Shown here: positions 63,859 to 64,000 of the stretch, in pieces
Numbering within the stretch: position 1 is the first letter of the stretch
How the letters are laid out: each line of letters begins with the position of its first letter
Source of the DNA: UBA1479 sp964012715
GTDB lineage: Bacteria > Pseudomonadota > Alphaproteobacteria > Rhodospirillales > Casp-alpha2
Assembly: GCA_964012715.1 (NCBI GenBank)
Contig: CAXGUG010000004.1
Span: 10,515-74,514 of the forward strand
Length of the DNA stretch: 64,000 nucleotides
Direction of reading: 5' to 3'
Position numbers and translations under genes: made by a program
The notes under the pieces: model-generated
Seen by the model: only the letters and a program-made list of their open reading frames with translations
What the model was told of the DNA's origin: nothing
Databases searched by the model: none

Positions 63859-64000
63859 ATGCGGCGCATCTTCTCCGGCGTTCAGCCGACAGGGAACCTT
63901 CACCTGGGCAATTACCTGGGCGCCATCCGCAACTGGGTCCACCTGCAACAGGATTACGAAGACTGCCTGTTCTGCGTGGTCGATTTGCACGCCATCACCG
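63859..64000 (+). CDS. trpS: Tryptophanyl-tRNA synthetase, 5' part
   Basis: The first 47 codons are visible; the gene runs off the window. MRRIFSGVQPTGNLHLGNYL holds the class I HIGH motif (HLGN) and the family start, followed by DCLFCVVDLHAIT. An ATG seven codons upstream (63838) is in frame and could be the true start; 63859 is chosen because the family usually begins close to the RIFSG segment. It charges tRNA-Trp. Confidence 0.93.
   Translation, partial: MRRIFSGVQPTGNLHLGNYLGAIRNWVHLQQDYEDCLFCVVDLHAIT

Overview
The window is a stretch of GC-rich (by eye, low-to-mid 60s % G+C) alphaproteobacterial chromosome, most likely Rhodospirillales/Rhodospirillaceae-like. Supporting signs are the PPDK regulatory protein-maf-aroE-coaE-dnaQ/secB block, the Tim44-domain protein next to MltA, hslVU divergent from hisB-hisH-hisA-hisF-hisE, the hrcA-grpE-dnaK-dnaJ-dapB run, bactofilin, and the mutS-glnD-murJ-trpS order. 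The sequence supports 63 protein genes, two of them cut by the window edges. I found no rRNA, tRNA, CRISPR array, insertion sequence or prophage. This is mainly conserved core chromosome, and I see no clear new multi-gene defence, conflict or biosynthetic system.

Layout. 1-3.3 kb: end of a PPDK regulatory protein gene, then maf, aroE, coaE and dnaQ, convergent with fxsA-secB. 4.6-10.6 kb: Tim44-domain protein and MltA, a complete lutABC lactate-utilisation cassette, then coupled Smr and XRE-family genes. 10.7-16.8 kb: hslVU divergent from the histidine genes, with a DUF2628 membrane protein between hisB and hisH and a HIT protein after hisE. 16.9-26.8 kb: a small secreted protein, comM, ompW, then a leftward run of BON lipoprotein, SirB1-like protein, gshB, dienelactone hydrolase and SixA-like phosphatase. 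Upstream of that run are rsmI-yraN, divergent from a lipoprotein PBP activator.

26.8-41.4 kb: rph-rdgB-hemW leftward; the heat-shock genes hrcA, grpE, dnaK, dnaJ and then dapB rightward; DUF2244 protein and a class III nucleotidyl cyclase; nth; an EI24/bactofilin/lipoprotein cluster; adenosine kinase. 41.4-51.6 kb: typA, a beta-carbonic anhydrase coupled to an AmpG-like MFS carrier, an isocitrate lyase/PEP mutase family gene behind a perfect 20-bp palindrome, a SulP transporter, ppa, a macrodomain protein and a Tat-exported PhoX phosphatase. 51.7-64 kb: maeB divergent from mutS, a DUF4153 membrane protein, glnD, murJ and the start of trpS.

The functional themes are protein quality control (SecB, HslUV, HrcA-GrpE-DnaK-DnaJ), DNA and nucleotide maintenance (DnaQ, MutS, Nth, Maf, RdgB), envelope building (MltA, PBP activator, MurJ, AmpG-like, bactofilin), amino-acid synthesis (His, Lys, aromatic) and carbon/nitrogen control (PPDK regulator, MaeB, Lut, GlnD). 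The observations most worth checking are the AT-rich operator-like palindrome at 45288-45307, the histone-H1-like lysine/alanine/proline tail on GlnD, the compositionally distinct DUF4153 gene between mutS and glnD, the overlapping divergent starts of rsmI and the PBP activator gene, and several short intergenic repeats.
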